Positions 35,331 to 46,808 of a DNA stretch of 64,000 nucleotides are shown here, piece after piece. The stretch is from assembly GCA_917880885.1 (NCBI GenBank), contig OU862920.1, positions 1,488,001 through 1,552,000 of the forward strand. Direction: 5' to 3'. This DNA comes from Limnephilus marmoratus. Lineage: Eukaryota > Arthropoda > Insecta > Trichoptera > Limnephilidae. The stretch's first letter is position 1. Every line of letters starts with the position of its first letter. Made by a program: the position numbers and the translations under genes. The notes under the pieces were generated by a model. The model was not told where the DNA came from and searched no databases. It was given only the letters and a program-made list of their open reading frames with translations.

Positions 35331-36520
35331 CCAGGTCCCCACGTCGTTGGCGATCACTCTGGAAAATATCTCTCTATCTTGCGCTGCCCGGAATAGCTCC
35401 TCCACACTTCTAATGCCGGTTCACTCTCGTACATTTCGTAGCCAAGACATTTGTCTCTTACCAGGCCCCCGGCGACCCTTTATCTTGCCTTTCAAGAACA
35501 ATTGGAGCAAGTGATACTTCTCCCCTCGAAATATGTAACCCAGATATGAAATTATCCTGACTTTCACCAATGTAAGCAGCTCTCTATCTGCTCCAGCCCG
35601 CCTGAGAATTTCTGTGTAGGTGATCATGTCGGTCCATGAGACCTTGAGCATTTTCCGGTGAAGTCATGTTTCAAAAGCCTCTAACCTGTTCATGGTATTT
35701 ACCTTCAAGGTCCATGTCTCACATCCATACAGCAAGGCCTACCACCTACCACACATAACATTTTAACATTCTCTGCCTTAGTTTTAAATTGATAAAGTCA
35801 TTGCAGAATGCGGATTTCATTTTACTGAATGCAGTTCTTGCTGCTTCAATTCTGCACCTAACCTCTACGGGTCAAGAGTCTCCGTGAGAATACTGCCGAG
35901 GCATCTAAATCTTTCCACCTTTTCGATATTGCAACCATTTAACTGTATCACTGATCCAGAGTGATCTAGTCATCCAAATGTCATCTATATAGTTTTATTG
36001 ACGTAGATTGTTAGGCTTAGTTGCTCACCAGCATTATTAAAAAGATTTAACAGGTCTTGGAGGTCATCGATACGGTCAGCAATAATACAGTATCATCTGC
36101 TTATCTTACTCCGCTTATCTTCAGACCTTTCTCGGTATTACTTAGGGCTCTTTTAAAGACATAGTTGGAATAGAGATTAAACAATAGTGGCGACAGGATA
36201 CAGCCTTGTCGTACTCCACGCTGAATGGCAATTGCATTAGATCTCTCATTCCCATGTCTTATTTCTGCTGTTTGGAACCAATACAGGTTTTTAATGGAAT
36301 TCTGGGCTTTGGTATCAACGTTACAATCGGCAAGCATTTTCATTAGGTTAGCATGTTTTACCCTGTCAAATGTCTTTTCGTAGTCAATAAAACAGGCAAA
36401 GACTTCCTTTCTTTGGTCACGACACTTTTGCAATAGTACGTCGACAGACAATAATGCTTCACGCGTCCCAAACGCGTTTCTGAAGCCAAATTGAGAATCA
36501 TCCAAGTCCTGCTTTCACTT
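35310..36520 (-). pseudogene. Non-LTR retrotransposon RT and C-terminus (family 4), 5'-truncated
   Basis: Minus strand. RT part (36505-36101): DSQFGFRNAFGTREALLSVD, FACFIDYEKTFDRVKHANLM, IQRGVRQGCILSPLLFNLYS. The next part, with the YADD region, is broken by frameshifts and stops (36100-35700). The C-terminus (35651-35310) reads VRIISYLGYIFRGEKYHLLQ, GRRGPGKRQMSWLRNVRE, a stop replacing the usual Trp, GIRSVEELFRAAQDREIFSR. This is the most complete LINE copy in the window apart from the 11.4-kb one, but it is clearly dead. Confidence 0.85.
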
Positions 36521-36529
36521 ATTGCGTAT

Positions 36530-38715
36530 GCTGGCATGTATTATTTTAAGGAATAATTTAAGGAAAATGACTCATCAGGCTTAATTTAATAAATAAATAA
36601 TCGGCACTTCTTAGGGTATTGTTTTTTCGGCAATGTCACGAAGGTAGATTTTAGCTATTCTTGGGGTACATTCCCTGTGTCATTATAGAGTTAAATAACC
36701 TCAACAGGTAGTCAACATTATTATTACTAAAGAGCTTCAACACCTCAACGAATATCGTCTGGTCCGCACGCTTTTCTATTATCTGAAGTTTTTACGGTAT
36801 GAAGAATTTCTGACTTTAAAATCGATGGTCCATGCAATTGATCGTTAGGAATATTAATGTCAGGTCATATCTTTGAATGTACTAAACAAGAAATGTACTA
36901 GACAAATACAATTAAACATCTAAAATATCTGTGAAGTTTTCACTTGAAATCGTGGCCTGTAGACTCCGTTCGCCAAGCGTTTTTTATGCCTTAATACCTT
37001 TAGCTGCGCCACTTTTCAAAAAAGCTCTATTATAAAAAAATGTACTTTCTAAGAACAATGCAACGTGTATATTAAAATGTAGATCTTTAATCTTTTATTG
37101 TGGCCTATTTTTGTAAACATAATTAATATAGGTTAAAAAAAGTTTGAGTAAATCCTGTTTTATTTGACCTCTCAAGAAAGGGATAGTTGCCTACTGTAGC
37201 GGATAGTAGTCTAACGTTAAAAATACTTAGGAGGATGGATGCCTCGTGCGGGTATAGACGCCTCACTACGAATTTTTTAGATAGAAGCAAATTTATATCA
37301 ATTCAAGCAATCAGTTTTATTATTTACTGAGGTCCTTTATTAACTGCTAATCAAAATATTAATCAACATTATAAAATAGTATTAAGTTTTAACGTTTTAA
37401 ACTATAAAAATACAACAGAAATAGCCCCAAATTTTTAGTTACGTAAGTTATTAGTAAAATATTATTATTTATCTTAAAGATAGAAAAATGTGGCAATTTG
37501 TTTTGGCATTTGCATTAATTATCAAAAGAAGCCAGGGTTTTCAACATTCCACATCTCATGCGATGTTTCCGAACGTTGTACAAGTTTCATGCAACCACAG
37601 TCAACACATCTCACATTGAATTCAATCTGATTTCGATTTAGTTAAATTGTAATTCTCAAAGCATTTAGCGCAATAATCAACATCTGAAACTTTTTTATTT
37701 GTATTAGGGTTTTTCACTTTTAATAATTCAAGATTCCCCTAGAGCTACTATCCGTAAAAGTAAATAGAGCGACTGTCCTTTTTGATACGAATTCTTGGCC
37801 TTTTTTGTTTGCGAATTAAATAAAAACTATTCAACAATAAAACTTAATAAACAGTGTAATTAAAACTCTAATGCATGAATTGAAACAAAAATTTGTATCC
37901 AGCTTTTACCCTATTAGTGGCGATATAAGGCACGTTAAGAACACACACATTGAAGGCTTGTGGCTTCCTCTTAAGAACCACAGATTTTCTGGTTTCACTC
38001 CATGAGATTGTTTATGGTAAGCAAAATTTACCAAGAGAGTGATTCAAAGAATATATTTATGAACTCTGATTCCGGCAAAAGTAATATTTTTTAAAATTAA
38101 ATGTTCGAGTTTTGTTTGTACAAGTGCGTCACCGCGTATGTCTTATTTCCGTTTCGGTAAACAGACGAAGCGTTATCTCGTACACTGTAAGTGCTCGGCA
38201 CATATGGAAGACTTAGTACGACTGCTGCCAAAGTGTTTTAGCAAATAACTAATCTAACTCACAGGTTAATGTAATATTTTTTACCATGGTCAGCTTTGGA
38301 AGAAATCTTGGGATTTTGTGAAACAATTCGTTCAATAAATAAATATTACCGTACAAATATTAGCACAGAGGGTTAGAGAGACGGTCAAAGGGAAAGAGTT
38401 TTGGCAAAATTACTTCTTTAAACTTAAAACAACTAAAATTTATTCAAACCAATACCATATTAAAAACACGCGAACACCTCAATAAGGGTTCTCCTAGTAA
38501 GGTGTTCACGAAACACCATAATACATAAACCATTTGAGGTAGGCAGGTACATTATATATACAAATACATGTAAAGAAATACCTACCTAGAAATGCATAGG
38601 ATTAATATGATGAAGTAGACATTGGAGCACATTGGAGTAATCAAAATATTACAAAAATAAGTTTATAAGTGAAAGTGTTACAATGTTTTTAAGTGAGACA
38701 AATAATTAACGTTTA
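36530..38715. other. Intron 1 sequence, no recognised feature
   Basis: About 2.2 kb of AT-rich DNA with no convincing frame, repeat or motif. Confidence 0.4.
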
Positions 38716-38719
38716 ATGC

Positions 38720-39345
38720 CACACTTAGGCCCTGCCACAAAACCACTTGAAATTCTCTCAATAGGACACAATTGGGGGATTTGGTGGCTCTCGATCAACT
38801 AAAAAATATTTGCACCTTATAGTCGACCATTTTACTCGATATGCTCAAGATATGCTTATATAGTAACCTCAAAGACACAGAGTGCAAAGGACTAATAAAT
38901 ATTGAACCAAATTGTAATGAAATTGGCATGGCTCTCACCGACCAATATCCTAGAATTAACTCAAAAGAGTTTAAAACTTTTTTTAATGAAAGATCAATCC
39001 CATTAATTTTCACCGCAGTAAATTCGCCGTTTTCTAACAGACTGAATGAAAGGCTAAACCAAACATTCGTAAATAAAATAAGGTGCAAGGTAAATGAAAA
39101 CATAAATACTATAGCAAGGACGACTATTACTCATAATTGTATTGATAGATGTAATAACACGGAACACTCAATAACAGGCTTTGCACCGAGATACCTATTG
39201 GATGGTACTGATGTTTCATTCATACCAAATGAACTTAAACTAAAAAAAGAAGCAGATGACTGGATTAGAGACAGAAAATTTGCACTAGAAAGAACAATTA
39301 AGTCACATGAATATAATAAAATGTTAATTGATAAATAAAGAACAA
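38720..39345 (+). pseudogene. Ty3/gypsy-like integrase core fragment
   Basis: Plus strand. One frame gives GPATKPLEILSI; the next gives DTIGGFGGSRSTKKYLHLIV and DHFTRYA and ends at a stop. After a frameshift the core continues in 38841-39338 with LTDQYPRINSKEF and AVNSPFSNRLNERLNQTF. Three acidic residues fit an integrase DDE triad: the Asp in VDHFTRYA, the Asp in LTDQ and the Glu in NERLNQ, with 35 residues between the last two. The frame ends at TAA 39338, before a GC-rich unrelated stretch. No LTRs or pol core were found, so this is an isolated dead fragment. Confidence 0.8.
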
Positions 39346-39346
39346 T

Positions 39347-39505
39347 CCATCTTGGTGTCGGCGGGAGAGGAGCTGTCAAGTGAACACGCCGGGCCGCGGG
39401 TACATTGGTTGACACGACGAGGCGAGAGCGAGGCCGCGGCGTGAGGGGAGCTGTCAACTGAAGACGCCGCCTGGCCGGGTACCTTTGCTGACAACGACTC
39501 CAAAA
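39347..39505 (+). repeat. GC-rich imperfect direct repeat (two ~75-bp units)
   Basis: GAGAGGAGCTGTCAAGTGAA ... GCCGGGCCGCGGGTAC ... GTTGACACGAC is followed by GAGGGGAGCTGTCAACTGAA ... GCCTGGCCGGGTACC ... GCTGACAACGAC. Strong GC contrast to its flanks. Origin unknown; it starts where the integrase fragment ends. Confidence 0.6.
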
Positions 39506-39689
39506 ATAACAATCGTACCTACATATTGATGAATCGTAGAAAAGGTAAGTTGATTATAAAGTTGTAGAAGAATACGAAATTATTTTTATTACTTTTTAGT
39601 GCATTTTTTGAAGTCGTTTTTTTGTTTTGTTAAAATTTTTGTTTATTTTTTGATTTTTAGTGAATCTGAAGTACACTAACTAATTCGAT

Positions 39690-40085
39690 TAAGATTCGGC
39701 CGAGTATCGTAAATTTGTTCTTCAGAATTGGAGAGTTCCGTTACTTTGTCATGGATCCCATAATCAGAACCTAACCAAACTCTCATCAAACTATCCTTGA
39801 AGTACAACCTTTCCAATAAAAAAAGAATCATCGAAATCGGTTGGCGTGATATTGAGTTATTAGTCCATTTGTCGCGCACATACTTGATGCAAATTTAAGA
39901 CTTATATGATTTTCTCATGGATGCCATTGTCAGAACTGGACCAAATTAAAATGGGACCACACGGGAAGAACCAGCTTTTAAATAAAAAAAAAGAATCATC
40001 AATATCGGTTGACCCAGTCGATAGTTCTGAGGAAACAAAAAAAAAAATACAGTCGAATTGAGAACCTCCTCCTTTTCGAAGTCGT
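39690..40085. repeat. Dispersed insect repeat with duplicated segment
   Basis: AAAAAGAATCATCGAAATCGGTTG (39815-) and AAAAAGAATCATCAATATCGGTTG (39990-) belong to two diverged halves with TCTCATGGATGCCA/TGTCATGGATCCCA. It ends GAATTGAGAACCTCCTCCTT then TTCGAAGTCG, a phrase I know as common in repeats of Lepidoptera and some other insects. Confidence 0.5.
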
Positions 40086-40109
40086 TTAAAAATGTGTGAG
40101 CAATAATCG

Positions 40110-40512
40110 AATATGATAAAACCATGTATGATAAAACCATGTATGATAAAACCATGTATGATCGTGTGAGAAATGTGGAGATCCGCAAAGAATGCAAAGC
40201 TGATGTAAGCGTAATGAGTAAGATCAAGGAAGGGAACCTCAGATGGTTTGGGCATGTAGAGCGGATGAACGAAGAAAGTAGTGTAAGAAGAATATATGAC
40301 GCAAATGTGAATGGTAGAAGTCGGGGAAGACATGGTACGATCAAGTGAATCAGATACTTGAAACGGGCCATGTCAAGAGTCAGAATAATAGAAGCGTTTG
40401 TATGAGACGATGTATGAATGTGAATGGGGCAAAAGTGTGTGCCAAGACCTAGTTTGGCCGTCCGTCCTCTCTGCCTGCGGGGAAACGGCGCGATGGTTAG
40501 TTAGTTAGTTTA
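40110..40512 (+). pseudogene. Non-LTR retrotransposon C-terminal fragment (RTE-like family 1, second copy)
   Basis: Plus strand: RVRNVEIRKECKADV, KIKEGNLRWFGHVERMNEES, SVRRIYDANVNGRSRGR, then a frame break. It is nearly the same as residues in the 18270-19015 copy, including the 3' flank (CTGCGGGGAAACGGCG) and a GTTAGTTAGTTAG tail. The 5' border carries a 15-bp triplication (ATGTATGATAAAACC x3 at about 40120-40165). Confidence 0.85.
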
Positions 40513-40519
40513 CTCTCAA

Positions 40520-41415
40520 AGCTAAATGCCAAAACATGTACCGTTATTTACATATTTTACAACAAAGTGCACACACCTAGAGAAGATAGTCACTTACAAA
40601 CAGTTTCTTTGCAAACCAACATTAAAAAATCCCTCGTAAAACAACCAAAAAAAAAATTTCAACAATTATTTTTTGTTTTAATAAAATATGAATTTCCGAA
40701 TAATGGGTTCATTGTAAAAATAGCAATGGACTACCACAGACTTACTATCAGTAAACAAATGATAATTTAGGTAGGTGGCCACTGAGTGGAGTGTTTTTAC
40801 CCACATTTTGACCAACTTGCAAACTCCTTCGAACGTTCGCTGGCCGAAATGTGGCCAATTTTAAGAGATATTTTAAAACATTTAATTGGATTATTTCAAG
40901 AGTTCCCGCGAGTTGTGTACTTCGATTAATCACAAAGATAACTTAGCAGTTTCATTTTTTTATAAGAGATGTCTCTCATTTTTCCTGAATAATTTGTTAT
41001 TGACATTTCGCGAACCGAAATAATTGAAATATTTTTTCTTACAAATCATTGGTCGTATGTTTACATAAAAAATGCAAATTCGAATCAAAATGTACATATT
41101 TGATTATCAAATAGGCTTAGACAAATTTAGAAGTTATAATATTTAATATACTCTAAATAGGTACTACAGCAATTTTATATGATATACATATACGGTAAAA
41201 TATAGGTGCGTTCAATGGCTCTTTAACATACAAGCAGTTTATATGTTTTTATTAAAATTCGTTGGTATGATTCTTTTAAAGAGGGCGGATAATTTCCAAA
41301 TCGCAGGAGCAAAAATTATAATAATATTACGATAATATGGCGGAACTCTCCACTACACAATACATGATATTTGTAGTATTCAAAATTAACTTTTATTAGT
41401 GTATTAATTAGTAAT
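40520..41415. other. Intron 1 sequence, no recognised feature
   Basis: AT-rich with short frames (40567-40770) lacking motifs. Nothing supportable. Confidence 0.35.
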
Positions 41416-41420
41416 ATCTA

Positions 41421-41480
41421 AGACTTCCGTGGTCGAGGGGTAAGGCTCTTGACGAGTAACAAGATATTATAATATCTCTG
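41421..41480 (+). repeat. Bare tRNA-like head of SINE family S
   Basis: ACTTCCGTGGTCGAGGGGTA then AGGCTCTTGAC matches the head of the 17455-17868 SINE, but the B box and body are missing. Confidence 0.45.
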
Positions 41481-41577
41481 AGAATTGTGTGGGAATGTGT
41501 AGATTATAGATTTTATATTATTTTTAAATTGATTTTATGTTCGCAGAAACGCGGCAATTAATAAAAAAAATATACAG

Positions 41578-41910
41578 TGTGTGCAACTCACACGCGGTAG
41601 AAGTGAAACTAGAAAGTCGCTGGATGTCGCTTTCTTTTCTTTTGCCTGTTTATTTTAAAGTGGTTTGAAGATTGGATACTGATTTAAAAAAAAAGTTTAT
41701 TTTTTTGGATTTCGTAGGATTTGAACCATCGTTCGCTGGTTGCTGTCAAGCGCCTTAACCACTGCGCTATGTAAGGCTCGCGACGAGATGCGAATTTACC
41801 GCATTATATTAAAACCGTCAAATGATAAATTTCAGTAATGCATTTCCGTTTCATCTGAATTTCAAATCACTAACGGGGCTAAAGAAGTTTCACTTCAAAA
41901 ATATGCCACA
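41578..41910 (-). repeat. Repeat family A copy (minus) containing a tRNA-like SINE
   Basis: Family A ends face each other: CACACGCGGTAGAAGTGAAAC at 41590 and GAAGTTTCACTTCAAAA at 41885. Between them, at 41695-41790 (minus), is a tRNA-like unit: TAGCGCAGTGGTTAAGGCGC (A box) and GGTTCAAATCC (B box). This looks like a SINE inserted into a family A element. Confidence 0.6.
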
Positions 41911-42289
41911 GCTCATTTGACGCGTTACAACCACTATCAAACACTGTCACAGTTTCTGAAATACAAAATGTTTTATTTTGAATCAACGTTGGTGATTTCA
42001 TGTTTATATATTTGCCATTCATACATATTAGTAGATATATGAAGAATATTTAGTTATCAGTGGCGGTCGCTATCGTCCGGGGCAGAGCGCGTGATAACCT
42101 TATTTGCATGCTTTCACAAAATGTCAAACGCTCGCTGACAACATAATACAAGTGCTTTGAGGACATTCACAATTATACAAAAGTACGCATAAATGTATAC
42201 ATGTATGTATATTACTGACGAGAAAACCCATGAAAGTGTGAAGAGGCTAATTAAAATTGGGTGTGAAAGTCCCATTCAAGTTTTTATTA

Positions 42290-42530
42290 AATGTGAATAC
42301 CTCACACGAGTCCCAACTGCTCCCATCTGGAGCCAGTGAGACTATGGCATCCCCAATTGGGGTATATTGTGAGGGTAGAGGTATTGGAAGGAAAGAAGAT
42401 GGAGAAGAGAAAGGTGGGGAAGTATCTGGCTATTCATCTCCATTTTGGGAAATAAAGTGGGAAAGGAGAAGAAGAGGTTGGGTTATCTGGAGAATCAGAT
42501 CTAGTCACTAAACTTAGCTAAAGTAACGCT
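42290..42530 (-). repeat. SINE family S, distal part only
   Basis: GTGAATACCTCACACGAGTC, GGAGCCAGTGAGACTATGGC and CCCCAATTGGGG match the tail part of the 17455 copy. The tRNA-like head is missing. The 84-codon frame at 42257-42511 is a by-product. Confidence 0.55.
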
Positions 42531-42589
42531 ATAATGGTTTTTCACTATTTTTAACTTCCAGAATAGGTCACAAAGTACCTAAGATGCAT

Positions 42590-42912
42590 ATTGATTTATT
42601 GAAGTGAAAACTTCTTTAGGACCGTTATGATTTGAAATTCAATGAAACGGAAACGATCGACACAAAAAGAGACAAACGCATACAACTAAAGGATTTAGCC
42701 TGCGAGAGAGTGAGATAGACTAATAGGTGTTCTCTTTGTGCAGTGCTTATAAAATAGAATAAAATGTAAAATAATGTTTAAACTTGGTAACAATATTGTA
42801 ATAAATAAACCCTACAATTATCCTCCTCCTGATACTCTGCATTCGTCTCATTCTCTCGAAGTTTAGTTTTCTGAAGGTTTCACTTCTACCGCGTGTGAAC
42901 TGCATACATGAT
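42590..42912 (+). repeat. Repeat family A copy, interrupted
   Basis: Left part GAAGTGAAAACTTCTTTAGG to CTTTGTGCAGTGCTTA (42600-42750); right part CTCGAAGTTTAGTTTTCTGA to CTTCTACCGCGTG (42858-42898). The ~100 bases between them (with TAAAATAATGTTTAAAC) are foreign to the family. Confidence 0.55.
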
Positions 42913-42919
42913 AAAAAAA

Positions 42920-44075
42920 TTTAAATTGTACAATATAAACAAGAGCTACTCGTTCAAAAATCTTGTTTGAATGTAACAACCCCGGGGCTGAATATTCCAA
43001 ACTCTTGCTTGTACCTAGTTTGCATGAAGCACATTTCTGTATGCGTCTGCAGTGAGGCTACCCGTAATAATGTGTAAGCATATGCTCAAGAAGACCCTGC
43101 TTTATATCCATCTCTTCCATACTCTTATATTGATACTATTTGATATAATTTTATGATCACATGCCGCAATTAATTGTTTATTTCTAATATTATTTACTAA
43201 TAATATTTCTAATATCATTTTTTTATGGTATCCATATTTATACAGTGGAAGTTAATAAATAAATATACGTGAAAACCCACCCAACGATCTAATACGTAAT
43301 CATCGAGAAAACGGAAAACCAAACATTTCTACTTAATCCTAGCATATCTTCATACGTAATGTTAATAAAACCATGCTTCATTTTCCTCTTAAAGTGTTCA
43401 ATGCTAATAAAGGCGAAGGCACTACGAAGTAATGCAAAATGATCGCCTAGAAATAGTTAGTGCTTTAGTTAAATACTGGCACTAGAACACACTTTGATCT
43501 TTCAAATAATAGAATATTTTGTTGACGAGTCATTTTACAATCCCAGAAAAATTAGGCTTTTAAAAACTGTTTTAAAGTTCAACTCTTTCTTACAAACCAT
43601 TTTTGCTTTTTGGGTTTTAGTTTTATTATACAGCGTGAAAAATTAAGTACTTATCGTAAAACATTAAAATATTTATACGAGATGAATGTACGTACAAAAT
43701 AAAACACGCTTCTGGCGGTGTTTTTTTCTTGCATAAATCAAAAAAGGAGGCTGGTGTTAAGCCCCGGCATTCCGAATTTCTACGGATTTATAACATATTT
43801 CTCTTAAACGCTTTAAATAATATCTATATATATATATTCCCTTGATAGAAAAAATCGCAAAGTAAGCTCTGGAAATTATTAAAATCACTCTTTTTTTCTG
43901 TCATTTAACAAGTCATTAGTACGAACAAATTCATAGTATATCATTAAATGCAAAATAAACATTTGTCGAGAGATTTTTGCCCTATTTTGATTGCGTCGTC
44001 TTTCATTAAATATTTTCACAATTAATTATCGTTCTCTAACACTTGAATATACTTATCTCCATCCCCATCCATCTT
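42920..44075. other. Intron 1 sequence with a possible LINE tail
   Basis: AT-rich. 43195-43262 ends in GTTAATAAATAAATA, like the LINE 3' ends elsewhere. 43695-43740 matches a word at 30395-30445. No gene. Confidence 0.35.
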
Positions 44076-44084
44076 CTTCCACTT

Positions 44085-44600
44085 TTTAAGGCTCGGTAGT
44101 AAGCATTAAAAAAGAAGAAGACGGGGAGATGTGTAAATACGAATGGAACGCGCTAATATTAAAAACGATAATAATTAAGTGAAAAATGTGAAGATGTTTA
44201 ATAAATCACGACTCGTTTAAAATAGAGCGAAAATCTCTTGATCTTAAATAGCATTTTAAAGAAACACTGAAAAATTCATACATATAACTTGTAAAATAAC
44301 AGAAAAAAACGTTTTTTTATTTTTTATTTTAACTTTTATGAGTAAAACCTCAAAGTGTTATTTAAATAAATGAAGACAATATAAGCGAAATTCAATCGAA
44401 AATCTGGAAACAGAAAAATCAGAAAAACATATTGACACCTCTGGGACACACTGTTTTTCTGATTTTTCTGTTTCCAGATTTTCGATTGAGTTTCGCTTAT
44501 ATTGTCTTCAATTATTAGAAAAAAAACTTGTTTATAATAATTTTCGGAGCACACTTTGCGATTTTTTTCTGTCTAAGAACTTCAAATAATTACCGTTTCG
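44085..44600. repeat. Repeat family D copy with a foldback SINE tail inserted
   Basis: Family D words (AAGGCTCGGTAGTAAGC at 44089; GCGATTTTTTTCTGT at 44558) are split by an inverted pair of the 7060-type SINE tail at 44335-44518. GAAGACAATATAAGCGAAAT ... AATCAGAAAAAC is mirrored by GTTTTTCTGATTTTTCTG ... TTTCGCTTATATTGTCTTC. Confidence 0.65.
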
Positions 44601-44699
44601 CCAAATGTATAGATAATAGGCCCGATTTCGAGTTTTACACAATGTGCTTCGCCGACGAAAACCGTTCACGATAACGTAATTAGTTTTCAAAAGAGATAA

Positions 44700-44870
44700 G
44701 GGAACGTACCCATACTACGTGACCAACTTTTTGCAATTTTTAACCCCCCCCCCCCCCCGGTGACCAAAAGCCTAAGCAACCCGCCGCTCATTTGTACGGA
44801 GCGTGACATTTTGAAGACCCCCCCCCCCCTAAACGTGTCACGTAGTATGGGTACGTTCCCTAATTACAAA
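44700..44870. mobile_element. Harbinger-like MITE with C-tracts (copy 1)
   Basis: Inverted ends GGGAACGTACCCATACTACG (44700-) and CGTAGTATGGGTACGTTCCC (-44870), flanked by TAA on both sides. A TWA-type 3-bp duplication points to the PIF/Harbinger group. Two C-tracts (16 C at about 44743-44758, and about 44819-44829) lie inside. About 171 bp, no coding content. Confidence 0.8.
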
Positions 44871-44917
44871 TAAAAAAAATGTGATAAAATTATTAACGAT
44901 ACTTCATTATCGCTAAA

Positions 44918-45203
44918 GTGTATAAACACGAGTATCGAGTGTATAAACAGCTACAGTGTATAAACACGAGTATCGAGTGTATAAACAGCTACAGTGTATA
45001 AACACGAGTATCGAGTGTATAAACAGCTACAGTGTATAAACACGAGTATCGAGTGTATAAACAGCTACAGTGTATAAACACGAGTATCGAGTGTATAAAC
45101 AGCTACAGTGTATAAATACGAGTACCGAGTGTATAAACAGCTACAGTGTATAAACACTAGTATCGAGTGCATAAACAGCTACAGTGTGTAAACACGAGTA
45201 TCA
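44918..45203. repeat. 38-bp tandem array, about 7.5 copies
   Basis: Unit GTGTATAAACACGAGTATCG then AGTGTATAAACAGCTACA. Each unit contains GTGTATAAAC twice, so it probably grew from a shorter 16-22-bp repeat. The later copies differ by single bases (TAAATACGAGTACC, CACTAGTATC). There are no spacers, so it is not a CRISPR array. Confidence 0.92.
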
Positions 45204-45647
45204 ACAAAAAATGTATTTTTACACAATATATAAAAAATCTTATGTTCTTCGAATTTCCTCAGCAATAAAGTCATCAGATTCTCACACTGTAAATGCTACG
45301 TGCAATTAATAAGCAGTGCATTTATGACTTTACGTTCAGTCAATGCAAACATAATATTTCGAAATGTGTTATGAGATACAAGTTATTAGCAATGAAACAC
45401 GTTTTGTGGTCGTGATCATAATGCCTAGAACCAGAACCCAGGGACTCCTCTAATTACGCTATAAAAGTGAGAATCACATTAATGCCACATTTTTCCTTTG
45501 GTAGGTAGTTAATATTTTCTCAAAGAATGAATATTATTATTCGCTTAACCACATTACAAGTTAAAGAGAAGTGCAAACCGGTTGTTGTTTGTTTATTGTG
45601 TGTGTGTACTGCATCGCACGTATCTCCAATGTAGCTATAGTGTAGCT

Positions 45648-45966
45648 CAGTGGTTTTCAACCTGTGGTACGCGTATCCCTGGTGGTACGCGAAGCCAAAT
45701 TAGGGGTACGCAATAAGGTGGCACGTATGTAAAATCACTGGTTAAAATGCCTGAAGTCGTGTTACACTCTATATCAAATTGCATTACTTAATTGTATTTG
45801 TCTGACTTCATTGTTAAATTCATGTAATAATTAGAGTATTAAAAATTACAAATGAAAAACGTCTTTCATTACACGTGTAAAAAAGATAGGTAGAGGGTAC
45901 AGGGAACAACAAATTTGTAGTGAAAGACAAGGGGTACGCCGCGCTCAAAAAGGTTGAAGACCACTG
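45648..45966. mobile_element. Complete hAT MITE with perfect 8-bp target duplication
   Basis: Ends CAGTGGTTTTCAACCT (45648) and AGGTTGAAGACCACTG (45966) are inverted repeats with a small mismatch. Both sides carry GTGTAGCT (45640-45647 and 45967-45974). Inside are GGTACGCGAAGCC and GGGGTACGC words, common in non-autonomous hAT elements. 319 bp, no transposase. The small frame at 45920 crosses its edge and is not a gene. Confidence 0.92.
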
Positions 45967-45974
45967 GTGTAGCT

Positions 45975-46800
45975 ATATACCTACTTACCATGTCGACGTA
46001 CCAATTCAAGACAGAAACAAATCTAAAAAGTCTTTTCGAGTCGTTGCCTTCAATAAATTAATAAATATAAAACTAATTATTGTTGTCATGCAATATTGTC
46101 GCTAGTTGCCGAGATACGCCTTACACTTAAACGGTTATTCATAGTACCTACTAAATGCAAGTAACTATTAATGAATGTAATAGTAATAAAAGTGAAGAAA
46201 GTATGTAGAGCGACAAAAAGAAATGCTTAAATCAAGAATTACTATAACATTATAGACATATACGCATACACAAAATGCAAAATATTAGGATGGTTCCAAT
46301 AATGGGACACATTAATATCATTATCTGATTATTATTATTATAAGAGACTTATCCTCTTCCTAAATTCATGTTAAGCTAACCATATTTTATCAGTGGAACT
46401 AAAAATATCCTTTGTTTTTATAAGCGTCGTAATTTTTTTCAATTTCACAAAATTCAACAGTTTTGAACATGTCAATGCCATGTATTACTTGTTTTTATGT
46501 TGAAATGATGCACCTATCTATGTGTTTACAAAATATGCGAAAAGTAACAAAAAACGCCAAAATACGCAACAATCAAAAGCAAAGCAAATCTGTACAAAAT
46601 ATTTCGCAGCAACTTAAAAAAATCAATAATAAATGCAACGCTCGTCTCCTCTTGCACACAAGTAAACGCCCTAATCAGTTAAGACGAGCTATTAGTACGA
46701 ATCATAATAATATATCATTACATATAAAAGATACGTTATTTTCATGCACACTATAATGTAGGCACGCATTGTTTTTGTTGTCAGAGAAAATGTGTACGTA
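45975..46800. other. Intron 1 sequence adjoining exon 1, no recognised feature
   Basis: AT-rich. A 97-codon frame at 46463-46756 has no motif and an unremarkable composition; it is not supported as a gene. Confidence 0.35.
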
Positions 46801-46808
46801 GTGATTAC

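Noticed and set aside
38841..39338. Host gene of 165 codons
   Set aside because: It is the core of a retroelement integrase with a D-35-E spacing, joined to a preceding out-of-frame piece of the same domain.
44918..45203. CRISPR-like array with 38-bp repeats
   Set aside because: No spacers; each unit is itself made of two similar halves.
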